NCBI RefSeq assembly: GCF_000090795.2
Contig: NW_003547059.1
Coordinates: 6,955 to 33,966 of the forward strand
Direction: 5' to 3'
Origin: Amphimedon queenslandica
Lineage: Eukaryota; Porifera; Demospongiae; Haplosclerida; Niphatidae
Length of the DNA: 27,012 nucleotides
The notes under the pieces were generated by a model, which saw only the letters and a program-made list of their open reading frames with translations, made no database searches and was not told the DNA's origin. The position numbers were made by a program, and so were the translations under genes. Positions 9,209-17,945 of this stretch are shown one piece after another. Positions within the stretch are counted from its first letter, which is position 1. Each line of letters begins with the position of its first letter.

Positions 9209-10584
9209 ATGGCAAGGAAGTTTGAGCTCGAGCCTCTCCCACTTTGTCCCTCGTTGCCCCACCTCAGGCCAGGCCTCTACTAGCACTCCGCCCAATCAAT
9301 TTTTAGCTCGTATCAACTTGATCAAGCAGCAAAAAAATTGGTACCTAAAGCCAGGCATACACTAGGCAACATGTTGCTTGCAACATCTGTGGTTACTTTG
9401 ATCTTGTAAGCAACATTTTGCCAGAAATAGAAGGCTGTTCTAATTCTGGCAACATGTTGCTTACAAGATCAAAGTAACGACAGATGTTCCAAGCAACATG
9501 TTGCCCAGTGTATGGGGGCCTTAAGACAACAGAGCAAGCAACTCTTTGGACTTCAAATCTATGGAAGGAATGGTAGCAAAATAGAGAGAATTGAGGAGTT
9601 GCGCATCCTCCTGCTGTGCCAAATCTTGTGCTGAATGCACCCACTCTAAATGACTGGATGTGCAAGTTCATATTGGAAGTACATTGTAAAGATGGTGCAG
9701 AGTACCCAACCAACAGACTCTATCAAATTGCTAGTGTGGTATCATGAGTTATATTCACTTTCTATCAATTTCTATAAGCAACCTGAGTTTGACACATTTA
9801 GAAGAGTACTTGATGGCGAAATGAAGTGATTAAAAGCCAAAGGAAAGGGAGTTGCAGTTAAGAGAGCAGAGCCAATAGACAAGAAAGAGGACGACCTTAC
9901 GTGGTCAAATGGGGTTCTAGGAGATTCATCTCCACAATTGTTAGTGGACACAGTGGTATATACATGTGTGGCTATTATTTAGCTTTGAGGAGTGGGCAAG
10001 AGCACCGTGATTTGAGTTTTTCTGCAGCTAGAGGTTATAGACAGAGATGGTTTGAAAGTTTTGCGATACTTTTGAAAATACATCAAAGAATAACCCTAGG
10101 GGACTAAAGCACAGGAAAACTGAACCCAAAATAGTTGAGCACAGTGAAAATAAAGACAATCCTGAACGATGTTTTGTGAGATTTTATCAAATTTATATCT
10201 CACAATGCCCTCCAGCATCAAAACATACCAGCAATTTGTTTTATCTCACACCACTAAAAAGAAGAAGGATGACATATGGTTTTCTGGTGTGTCCATAGGA
10301 CACAACACTTTGGGAAAGATGGTATCTCGCTTATGCAGCATGTCTGGCATCAAAGGCTTCAAGACAAACCACTCGTTGAGGGTCACTGCTGCAACTAGAC
10401 AATGCAGGAGTAGATGAGCAGCTCATCATGAAGCAAACTGACCACGTATAAATGGAGTTCGTGCTTACAAAAGGATTGCGGATGATCAAAACAGAGAAAT
10501 TTCAAATATTCTCAGGAACAAAAATGGGCCATCTAAGAAAAAGAAAATTGAAGTAGATACATGTATCAATGAAGAATGTACTTA
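9209..10584 (+). pseudogene. Crypton/DUF3504 tyrosine recombinase, broken
   Basis: A likely start is ATG at 9209 (MARKFELEPL). After an inserted MITE the frame resumes with KTTEQATLWTSNLWKEW, then LNDWMCKFILEVHCKDGAEY, the N-terminal DUF3504 block. The catalytic part follows at about 9960-10020: YLALRSGQEHRDLSFS, holding the first conserved Arg. Then WFSGVSIGHNTLGKMVSRL, TNHSLRVTAATR (His-x-x-Arg box), GVDEQLIMKQTDH, and GVRAYKR with the presumed nucleophile Tyr near 10460. The C-terminus is Lys-rich and stops at 10582-10584. All catalytic positions of the tyrosine recombinase set can be found, but in different frames and between several stops (for example after KEW and in GLY-stop-HS). In vertebrates relatives of this domain were co-opted in ZMYM and KIAA1958 proteins. 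This copy cannot encode an intact enzyme. Confidence 0.85.
9349..9521. mobile_element. 173-bp foldback MITE inserted in the Crypton gene, TAA duplication
   Basis: Arms of about 80 bp are near-perfect complements: the left includes GGCAACATGTTGCTTGCAAC, TTACTTTGATCTTGTAAGC and TTGCCAGAA; the right repeats them inverted. The ends read AGCCAGGCATACAC and AGGCCCCCATACAC. TAA stands on both sides (9346-9348 and 9522-9524). Deleting the element with one TAA restores the host reading frame exactly (VPK followed by TTEQA). A 3-bp TWA duplication is typical of PIF/Harbinger elements, so that superfamily is inferred. Confidence 0.88.
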
Positions 10585-10805
10585 AATTTATTCAAAAACA
10601 CCATTCACCCTCCATATAACTAATTGCAATAATGTCTGAATCAACATGAAGAAGGAATAGAAAAAAAGAAACTAGAAAAAACACTAAAGACATAATTATA
10701 ACAAAATCATTCAACATAATTATAATCTTCAATTAGAATTAATTAACGAGATAGGTTTATATTTTTATGAGCTAGGTTAATACAAAAAATAATTGACCTC
10801 CAATA

Positions 10806-10842
10806 CTGCAATTTCATTGGTCAATTGCAAGTAGGCATGGTA
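10806..10842 (-). repeat. Right inverted flank of the Crypton
   Basis: Inverted partner of 9075-9110, ending GGCATGGTA on the plus strand. The outward sequences (GGTAGGTTTTTGTTA against GGTAGAAGTTGGTTA) may extend the similarity by a few more bases. Confidence 0.65.
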
Positions 10843-10867
10843 GGTTTTTGTTAAGAAACAGGTAGCA

Positions 10868-10891
10868 AGGTAGATGATGATGATGATGATG
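10868..10891. repeat. GAT trinucleotide microsatellite
   Basis: Six or seven tandem GAT units followed by an A-run, between the Crypton and the DIRS element. Confidence 0.8.
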
Positions 10892-10986
10892 AAAAAAGGC
10901 TAAATTCACCACAGTATATGCATTTTTATGGTATTAACATCATTTTATTATACAGAAAAGAGGAATTAATTCACTTAGCCTTAGTG

Positions 10987-11126
10987 TAATTCCACATCAT
11001 GGCAAGGCTTCATACATGACAATGAATTTGGCCGACAAAAATACTCGAATCCATAGCAAATTTTAAAGATTTTATTTTAAAAAATAAATTATCTCACGTG
11101 ACCAACGACGTTGGCCTTAAAATTTG
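10987..11126 (+). repeat. Left inverted terminal repeat of the DIRS element
   Basis: Runs from TAATTCCACATCATGGCAAG through GGCCGACAAAAATACTCGAA to CACGTGACCAACGACGTTGG. It matches the reverse complement of the right repeat over about 140 bp with scattered differences; the GGCCGACAAAAATACTCGAATCC core is identical. Confidence 0.9.
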
Positions 11127-11949
11127 CCCAAATGGAACTGATGAATTATCCCCCGGATACGCCACCCATTCTGAACCAGCCAGAGAACCCAGATCTAGTG
11201 AGCCAGGTGGAAGAACTACTGCAGAAGGGGGCAATAGAGATAGCTCCAGACAAGTCAGATTTTTCAGCCCCATGTTTACCATCCCAAAGAAGGATGGTGT
11301 CACGAGACCCATTATAAATCTGAGGAAACCGAACTCACATTCACGGGTGCAACACTTCAAGATGGAGAGCATTCTTTGTCTGAGAGATACTCTAAGGAAG
11401 GGTTACTTCATGGTGAAATTGGACCTCAAAGATGCTTACTTGACTGTCCCAATCCATCGCAACAACTGGAAGTACCTCAGATTTGTCTGCCAGGACAGGG
11501 CATAACAGTTTTAGTCTCTCCCATTCAGGTTAGTGACTGCTCCTTGAGTCTTTACAAAGATAATGAAAGCAGTAATCTCTATCCTCAGATCATGGAGCAT
11601 TCGTCTGATCATTTACTTGGACGACATACTCATCATGGGTTCCACCCAGTCAGAAGTAAAAGCTCACTTGCAGAAAGCAATAGCTCTGTTGGAGAAACTA
11701 GGCTTCTGCATCAATTGGAAGAAGAGTGTTGTGGAACCCAGTCAATTTATAGAGTTTCTTGGTCTGGTGGTGAATTCAGAGTCTTTGACACTCAGTGTTC
11801 CACAGCACAAAGTTCAGAAGATTTTCAGAGAATGCCAGTCTCTTTGGAACAAAGCAATGGCTTCAGAGAGGGACTTAGCTCACTTAATTGGTTTATTGAC
11901 CTCTGTAAATCAGGCTGTTTCAGTAGGCCCACTTCATTACAGGGCTTGA
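11110..11949 (+). pseudogene. DIRS reverse transcriptase (broken)
   Basis: N-terminal leader LVSQVEELLQKGAIEIA in one frame gives way, by a frameshift near 11265, to FFSPMFTIPKKDGVTRPIIN, then KLDLKDAYLTVPIH (first catalytic Asp at 11421 or so) and WKYLRFVCQDRA. Three in-frame stops (TAA after DRA, TAG after QF, TGA before VFTKIM) precede IIYLDDILIMG, the YLDD active site at 11614-11625. Thumb-region sequence (GFCINWKKSV, FLGLVVNS) follows to HYRA. The fold would copy the element RNA. Both catalytic motifs persist although the gene cannot be translated as one protein. Confidence 0.88.
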
Positions 11950-12871
11950 AACATCAGACTCAGAAGCAGAGCGACTCTATGGACACACCCTTTCCCCTAG
12001 ACGAAAAAGCAAGGATTGACCTATCCTTTTGGATGAAGGACCTTCATTCTTGGGTCTGAAGGGCTTTGCATCAGAGCTATCCCACCAGCACATCAGATTA
12101 TTGATGGACAATACTACAGCCATAGCATTCTTAAACAAGAAGGGTGTTACTCACTCCAAGACTTTGTCAGACTTGGAAGTCTCAATATGGTTCTGGTGTT
12201 TGCAGAGGAACTTAACAGTATATGCAGAACACATCCCTGGTTCTCATAACTGCTTAGCAGATTCACTGTCCAGGAGAAAGTTGGAGTCGAGCGACTGGAG
12301 GTTGGACCAGATAGTGTTCAGGAAGTTACAGAGAAAGTGCGGTCCTTTCGATATAGATCTTTTTGCTGCCCGTCACAATTCCCAACTGAAGTCATTTTTC
12401 AGCTATCACCAGGATCCAGAGGCTTTAGCCTCAGACGCTCTAGCTCAGAGCTGGGAGGGTCTCAGCTGTTATGCCTTTCCTCCCTTTCTCCTTCTAGGCA
12501 GAGTGCTACAGAAGATCAGTCGAAAGAGGTTGAGGAAGGTGGTGATAATTGCTCCCAACTGGCCATCTCAGATTTGGTACCCAGTTCTAGTCAGCCTTTT
12601 GATGGACTATCCTCTCATCCTTCCAGAGGAGCACAGCCTGCTGAGGAATCTGTTAGAAGAGTTTCACACTCTAGTTCTGGATGGTTCTCTCAGTCTGACC
12701 ACCTGGAGAGTCTCTGGTCTAGAGGAGGATACAAGGACATTTCAGTTAAAGCATTTAACCTCTTATGCTCAGCCTGGAGGAAGGGCACTGAGAAGTCCTA
12801 TGCAGTTGCCCGGAGGAAATGGTGCTCTTGGTGTCAATCAAATAATACCAATCCAATTTCAGCATCTATAG
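11950..12871 (+). pseudogene. DIRS RNase H and C-terminal connection region, RNase H half-deleted
   Basis: After the thumb, ARIDLSFWMKDLHSW is followed directly (near 12045-12055, with a frame change) by LGLKGFASELSHQHIRLLMD and NTTAIAFLNKKG. The DN of the second RNase H acidic position is at 12107-12112, then AEHIPGSHNCLADSLSRR. The segment that should lie between, with the first catalytic Asp (DAS-x-x-GWG type) and the conserved HIN-LEL motif, is missing, a loss of some 60 residues. Then follows the region seen in DIRS and Ngaro elements (DIDLFAARHNSQLKSFF, YAFPPFLLLGRVL, IIAPNWPSQIWYPVL), ending with a TAG at 12869-12871 after IPIQFQHL. Confidence 0.85.
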
Positions 12872-13840
12872 AAGATTTTAGAGAGTTTTTAACTTCAGGT
12901 TTTCAGTTTGGTTTGCAGTATTCTACTCTAAATTCAATTCGATCTTCTCTCTCAGCTACTCTCCCTCCTATTAGTGAGGTTCCTGTGGGACAACACCCCT
13001 TGATAGCAAGACTCCTCCAAGGTATGTTTAATAAAAGACCCCCATTGCCTAAGTATAGGAGTACGTGGGATGTGAATGTGGTAATCTCCCTTTTCCAGAA
13101 TAACTTGGGTCATTCAGACACACTCTCTCAGAAGCAGTTGTCATATAAATTGGCAATGTTGCTAGCCTTATCTTCAGCTGCTCATTCTTCCGATCTTTTT
13201 TTCTGGACTTACGTTTTAGTTCATTCTCACAAGAGGGAGTAACATTTCAACTAGCTGGTCTCTCCGACTAGGAGATCTGGACCACCCAGAGCAATATTTA
13301 TTAAAAGGCTGATAACGGAATCAATCCTCTGCCATGTGTCTACTCTCGAGAGAGTTATGAAAGAGCTACCCTCTCCTTTTGACCCCAGGGATCTGGTATG
13401 GCTAATCCCTTATTTCTCTCCTTTAACCGTCCTCATAAGCCAGTAGCATCTAGTACCATCAGTAGGTGGATAAAAGCTACAATGAAGGAGGCAGGGATTG
13501 ATACTGATGTCGGGTCAACTAGAATATATGCCAACCCACACCCTGTCGTCGATCTTAGTTAGAGCGCCTGTCCATAGGGTTAAGGGGTTGGGGTTTAGTG
13601 TTTATTTTTTACTTCCGGTGGCAGATATCCTAGTTGATCCCTGATGTCTTCAAGGCTCACTCTACAAGAGATACAGCAAGCTCAAGGGCTAGATCCACAG
13701 GAGTTCCTGTGGAAGATATCTTGAGGTGTGCTGGATGGTCTAGACAGTCTACTTTTGAGAGGTTTTATTATAAACCATTTCTGATCCACAACTGGATATT
13801 ATTCCGTCGGGTGGGTGTTTGTATTCATTTAATTCTTTGA
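12650..13840 (+). pseudogene. DIRS tyrosine recombinase (interrupted by a MITE)
   Basis: The core-binding part is open in one frame: DISVKAFNLLCSAWRKGTEK, KWCSWCQSNN, FREFLTSGFQFGL, HPLIARLLQGMFNKRPPLPKY, then LAMLLALSSAAHSSDLFF. The catalytic Arg expected in the last motif (AARSSDL in relatives) reads His here. After a stop at 13240 the homology goes on in other frames (ISRWIKATMKEAGIDTDV), is split by a 129-bp MITE, and finishes as FKAHSTRDTASSRARSTGVP, ILRCAGWSRQSTFERFYY: the His-x-x-Arg box and the nucleophile Tyr. It starts inside the end of the RT/RNase H frame, a usual overlap in DIRS elements. The enzyme would integrate the circular DNA copy. Confidence 0.87.
13504..13648. mobile_element. 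129-bp hAT-like MITE with 8-bp target duplication
   Basis: The element itself is 13512-13640. CTGATGTC stands directly on both sides (13504-13511 and 13641-13648). Its ends are imperfect inverted repeats of about 22 bp: GGGTCAACTAGAATATATGC on the left and GGATCAACTAGGATATCTGC from the right. Removing it with one copy of the 8-mer joins the recombinase frame without error (IDTDV to FKAHS). An 8-bp duplication is characteristic of hAT transposition. Confidence 0.92.
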
Positions 13841-13845
13841 ACAAT

Positions 13846-13956
13846 ACATTGTCATATATGAAGCCTTGCCATGATGTGGAATTAATAATCTCACAAGTAT
13901 ATGTAATATGTGATGTGAGATTGGAATTCCACAAATGGCAAGGCGAATATATGACA
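13846..13956 (-). repeat. Internal complementary region of the DIRS element
   Basis: The left part (to about 13884) is the reverse complement of the outer left terminal repeat (GAAGCCTTGCCATGATGTGG); the right part (from about 13885) is the reverse complement of the outer right end, including ATCTCACAAGTATATGTAAT and GGAATTCCACAAATGGCAAG. In DIRS models this region templates completion and joining of the two ends during circle formation. Confidence 0.9.
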
Positions 13957-14244
13957 CCCTCCCTATTTGCCTGTCCCATCCCTTATTTATCTCTTTAGGC
14001 TCACAAGATAGCTAGGGACTGTGCTCTTGTTATGATCTGATTGATACTGATTCATTTACTATCTCATTATGGACACTATTATTCACTATCTCATTATAGA
14101 CATTATTCTTCACTTACCCAGGCATGTATCGGTATACTTCTTACATGCATACATTTAGGTTATACCTATTTCATGTATATAATAGGTATTGTTTTTTCCT
14201 ATTTCATCATTGATTTATGTCTTTAATTCTTTTGGGTATTTCTC
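13957..14244. other. DIRS 3' spacer
   Basis: Between the internal complementary region and the right terminal repeat. It holds a short direct duplication (CACTATTATTCACTATCTCA then CATTATTCTTCACT; ATCTCATTAT occurs twice near 14060-14097) and no coding sequence. Confidence 0.5.
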
Positions 14245-14427
14245 ACATTTCAAGGCCAACGTGGCTGGTCACGTGAAATAATTTATTTAAAAATGATAAA
14301 ATCTTTGAAAGTTGCTATGGATTCGAGTATTTTTGTCGGCCAAATACATGTCATATATTCACTTTGCCATTTGTGGAATTCCAATGTCACATCACATATT
14401 ACATATACTTGTGAGATTGTTAATTAA
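14245..14427 (-). repeat. Right inverted terminal repeat of the DIRS element
   Basis: 14245-14381 pairs with the left repeat. The extra outer stretch 14382-14427 (AATGTCACATCACATATTAC and on) is not in the left repeat but is matched by the internal complementary region, the asymmetry expected of a DIRS right end. Confidence 0.88.
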
Positions 14428-14690
14428 CCCTTGCAAATATGCTCTAAAACTAATGGATGCCATATTTTCAGTAGAAGAAATAGCAATTGACTGCTTTGAA
14501 GGAACTAAAAGGGCTACCAAACCTTCTTTAAATAAAGAAAGTCGGTTTATTGTACAGTATGAAGTTGTTTTTCAGATTTATTGAATATGAGCACATTGAT
14601 TATAATAGATTGCATAAAAGAGAAGTTTGGACGGGAGAAGTTTCAAGAAAACAAGGACAGCTATAGTCAGGAAGGTGGACCAAAAAAGTA
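14428..14690 (+). pseudogene. BEN-domain-like fragment
   Basis: The frame at 14423-14584 reads KYALKLMDAIFSVEEIAIDC followed by EGTKRATKPSLNKESRFIV. BEN domains have a similar pattern: a helix with LMD-x-IF, then EE(I/L), a G-T-K-R-like turn and a Leu-x-K segment, and are found in chromatin and DNA-binding proteins and in transposon-derived genes. A second open piece after 14603 (IIDCIKEKFGREKFQENKDS) could be the end of the same domain. The stretch is short, immediately beside the DIRS right end, and carries stops. The assignment is tentative. Confidence 0.35.
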
Positions 14691-15410
14691 TTGACGTTAA
14701 AAGGATGTATGAAGCTATCAAAGGAGCAAGTCAATAATTGAAACTTTATAGATCTATTACTCTGACTATAGTAACTATGACATTTATGTAATTATTATTT
14801 GATTATTAAAGTAGATGATTTTCAATTGTGATTCTAACAAGATCATAACATAATGATTTTACGGGATCTAGAAAGAATAATGGATCAAATCAGTAATTAT
14901 CTTACAAGAAGAAGTTAAGATTTTGTCAGTTTTGGGAACTTCTTGTCCCATAATCTTATAAGAAACAGTCAGATCTTACGTTGTGATTTTCACAAGATCT
15001 CATTCAAGATCTTACACAAGACTTATTTGCAGGGAAAGCAGAACTTCAGATCTTTCAAAATGCCGCAAACAGCATGCCAACAAATATGTAACAAACACTG
15101 ACTCATATTGAACAGAATGCAATAAGATATCCAGCTGAATCTGCGACACAGAAACTGGAGCAGAAATGAAGACATGATAAAGTAATAAAGGAATGCTTGT
15201 GGCATTTAGTACAAAAAGAAATTACAATGAGGATTCTTCTGAGCAATGGTTTAAAACAACTGAGGTGGGCTCTATTATATTACTGACACACTTTTTGTGA
15301 AAGCGGAGAATTTTGTTTGTCACATACAATACAGCTAAACCTAGATACAATAGAAAAAATCTGCATGACTGCATGCAGTAACCCATAAGCATACTCAGGC
15401 ATACTTAGTT
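14691..15410. other. Unassigned AT-rich region
   Basis: Short interrupted frames only. The words AAGATCTTA/AAGATCT recur between about 14930 and 15050 in both orientations (ATCTTACAAG, ATCTTATAAG, AAGATCTTAC), suggesting a decayed repeat, but no element ends could be set. Confidence 0.3.
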
Positions 15411-15580
15411 CATGGAGTGAGTATACAATGGGTATTGACAATATTGAAGGACACTACAAAATTGCTACAAGAGATAGTAAAGACATGGATTAAAATTGAA
15501 GGCCATTCAATTGCAAGTATGGCTATGGAACAGCACAAGAAAGAATGGAACAATACTAGTAAAACGAGAGGATAGCATTT
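15411..15580 (+). pseudogene. Unidentified coding relic
   Basis: A plus-strand frame reads LLQEIVKTWIKIEGHSIASM followed by AMEQHKKEWNNTSKTRG before a stop. The amphipathic, Lys-rich character and the W-x-x-I-x-G-HS pattern look like real protein and resemble, from memory, uncharacterised transposon-associated proteins of cnidarians and sponges. I cannot name a family. Minus-strand open frames here are hydrophobic shadows. Confidence 0.3.
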
Positions 15581-16510
15581 TACTAATAATACTTGATAAA
15601 TGCCATAATTATTAGAGCAGAGTGAGATGAAGAGGAATATATTCATGATTAAAATATAATTTTTTTTATTCTGACATTTTATCGACATTCCCATTTGTTT
15701 CTATAACACTTCTGGTTGCAACGCAAGCACACAAAAAGCAAAGCGTCATTATAATAAACAAGCTTCAGCAATAATAACTGAGTTAGTTGAGGTCCCTCAC
15801 TACACTGTACATGCTGGTGCTGATCTATCATGGAATTTATTTATTCATGGAGAACAGCATACTATAATAACATAATCAGTGAGGATTATTCTGATACTTT
15901 ATCATTACTCTATGTCCCCCTGATGGTTTCATTAGTACAAGCAAAAAAGTAGGTATTGCGCTTGCTTGTGATGATATATGTTGTGCTTGGAATAAGTCCT
16001 GGCCTAAAACTTTTATTCAGGTAAAGTGGAGTTCACTTGAACTCCATGTATCGCCTTGAACTGGCTGAGATAGTTTTTCATTTCATCTGTCAAATCACCT
16101 GGTGATAATTTTAATATTATATTGAACTTTTTCTGTTTTAGCTCCCAATCCACTAGATCTAATACTTATCAAAAACTTGTACTTTGTTACTCTCCATGCT
16201 CTGTCATAAGTTGCTCTTTCTTTAACTGATTTCCAAGACTACATAATTCTCTTTCTCTCACTTGATCTTAATCAATCTACTGAATCATGAAAAAAGTTAT
16301 AAATGACAATTTCAATCCAGATAATCCACAAAATTTTCATTATGTATGTTTATGCAATGATTGTTCCAAATGTCCAGTCCAATCAAGCTTTTCTTAATTT
16401 CTTAATTTTTATTTTCTTTGTTCTCTAGAGTTTTGGGACTTCGTTCCCTATAGTCCTCAAGTCTGCTTCCTCCTAGTTTTCATATTTTTTCTGTGTTCCT
16501 TTATTTACGT
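15581..16510. other. Unassigned region
   Basis: No coding frame with recognisable features. The segment 16390-16510 (GGGACTTCGTTCCCTATAGT and on), ending in an AAT microsatellite, is reminiscent of a LINE 3' untranslated end, but there is no ORF tail to support it. Confidence 0.3.
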
Positions 16511-16513
16511 CCT

Positions 16514-16537
16514 TTAATAAAAATAATAATAATAATT
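16514..16537. repeat. AAT microsatellite
   Basis: AATAAAAATAATAATAATAA: tandem AAT units following a pyrimidine-rich segment, the position and type of tail seen at some LINE 3' ends. Confidence 0.6.
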
Positions 16538-17040
16538 TACAATTTGATGATAAATTGGGTTACAAGAAATCAAGTTAAGTCATCAAATTGCTCAGAAGAA
16601 TAATGTTCTGAGAAAAAAGAGTGTCATATAATTAAAGGATGCAACGACTAATGACACACACTCTTTAATGGGGTGATGAAACTACATTAACTAGTTAATT
16701 AAATTAGGAATTACCTTGATCAAATGCCAATTCATAAAAAGTTCCATAATAACTTAAAGATGGACTCTATAATGATGATCTAGTCCCGCAAGCCAGACCA
16801 ATTCTATATGATGATCTAGTACATGTAAGAAGAAGACAAGGCAAAGTAGCACACCATTTCATCAAAATGAAATTGCCAAGCGTGGAAGCTAGTCAACAAA
16901 TTAATCCCTCCAATGACATTATTTGTTGACTATGAATGGAAAATTTTATAAACAAAGAGGAACAATACAATGGCATGAGTGATATGATATTCTAGTTGGT
17001 GATACTGATGCATTGCTAAAATTTTTATTTCTTATTCGAA
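16538..17040. other. Unassigned region upstream of a LINE relic
   Basis: Includes two near copies of a short word (TATAATGATGATCTAGTCC near 16770 and TATATGATGATCTAGTACA near 16806), a direct repeat about 36 bases apart. No clear domain; it may be the decayed 5' part of the LINE copy that follows. Confidence 0.3.
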
Positions 17041-17041
17041 A

Positions 17042-17945
17042 ATGAGCACCTGCAGGCTGCAGCACAAGATGCTTGATGCCACTAATGCTTTTAATTCATT
17101 AAATAGAAGTATGGCATTAAGAAATGATCTCCATCTTTGTCTCTCGCTCAGTCATATTCTGATTAATCAGTATCATATTGAGAACACTCTTTTCATTGGT
17201 GGTGATACTTTGTATCTAAAGAGGGAACCACGCAGGGGGATCCTTTGGCTATGGTAATATACGCTGTTGGATCTATACAACTCATTTGTTAACTGTCTTC
17301 GATTTCTAATGTAAAACAGCTCTGGTATGCTGATGATGCAACTGGAATGGGCTCTCTGCATGGCCTGAGTAAGGAGTTTATTATGGGTATTGGCCGACCA
17401 TTATCAAGTCCTTTCTCCAAGTGAAGAAAGATTGTTTTGAGGAGGCTCTTAAGCTTTTTTGTGATACAAATGAGAAGATTACAATGTGATAGTGTCAAGT
17501 ATTGAGGTGCCCTACTGTTACTCAGGAATTTGTAAATAAGGAGTTGTCTAGACTCTATTGAGGTGAATTTATGGTGTGAAAGAGTACATTTGTTATCTAA
17601 ATTTGCTGTTTTTCAGCCCTAGTCAGCTTACAGTGCTTTTACTCATGGCCTGTTTAGTGAAGGGATGAATTTGTTTCGTACTTGTCACTTTGAAGAGTCT
17701 CAAATCCAGTCCCTTAATGATTGTTTGGATAATGATTTCATTCCTCCACTTTAAGGAAGAGATGCAGTGATTGATCTAAAGAGACATTGGCTCTCTTCCT
17801 ACTCGATATGGTGATCTGGGTTGTTCAGTTCATGTTCGTTCGCTGGGTTCCAACGCTCCAGCTCTGTCTAGCCTCTTTGTTGTTGGGAGATGGGGAAGGT
17901 TCTCTGGTTGCAGTTGAGGCAGAGATGGACAAGATGAAGAAAAAA
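17042..17945 (+). pseudogene. LINE-type (non-LTR) reverse transcriptase relic
   Basis: The palm region begins MLDATNAFNSLNRSMAL, where the D of DATNAFN is the first catalytic Asp. ILINQYHIENTLFIGGD follows. A frame change leads to EGTTQGDPLAMVIYAVG (about 17220-17265), then VKQLWYADDATGMGSLHGL with the YADD active site at 17326-17337. After more stops and shifts the C-terminal part is still readable: YSAFTHGLFSEGMNLFRTC (17629 onward), LNDCLDNDFIPPL, and LPTRYGDLGCSVHVRSLGSN (17794 onward). This is a target-primed retrotransposon polymerase by its QGDPLA and YADD signatures. The endonuclease and N-terminus are missing or unrecognisable and at least four frame breaks are present. The clade is not assigned. 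Confidence 0.82.

Larger units (their letters stand above)
9075..10842 (+). mobile_element. Crypton-type tyrosine-recombinase element with inverted flanks
   Basis: The element is defined by its decayed DUF3504 recombinase gene (9209-10584) and by a pair of inverted repeats just outside it. The left copy (9075-9110) reads TACCATGCCAACTTGCAATG onward to GTTGCAG; the right copy (10806-10842), read on the other strand, is TACCATGCCTACTTGCAATT onward to ATTGCAG. The match covers about 36 bases with a few differences and a 1-base gap. Cryptons are usually described without terminal inverted repeats, so these may mark true ends of an unusual family or flanking repeats. Confidence 0.6.
10987..14427 (+). 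mobile_element. DIRS-type retrotransposon, about 3.4 kb, non-autonomous
   Basis: It has the full non-coding layout of a DIRS element: split inverted terminal repeats (10987-11126 and 14245-14427) and an internal complementary region (13846-13956) made of sequences complementary to the outer ends of both repeats. Between them lie a reverse transcriptase, RNase H and connection region (11110-12871) and a tyrosine recombinase (about 12650-13840). DIRS elements copy through RNA and are thought to integrate by the recombinase from a circular intermediate, so they lack LTRs and integrase. There is no gag-like ORF: the coding sequence begins almost at the end of the left repeat. Numerous stops, frameshifts, an RNase H deletion and a MITE insertion make it inactive. 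Confidence 0.9.

Noticed and set aside
9393-9713. 106-codon minus-strand ORF
   Set aside because: It runs through the inserted MITE and antisense to the Crypton N-terminal region; both explain the bases fully.
10868-10891. GAT repeat as possible acidic coding run
   Set aside because: Frames on both sides are closed; it is a simple microsatellite between two elements.
11094-11372. 92-codon minus-strand ORF over the DIRS RT
   Set aside because: Antisense shadow; the plus strand carries clear RT motifs.
14312-14420. Start of the 90-codon plus-strand ORF at 14312
   Set aside because: Its first third lies inside the DIRS right terminal repeat; only the part after about 14423 has protein character.
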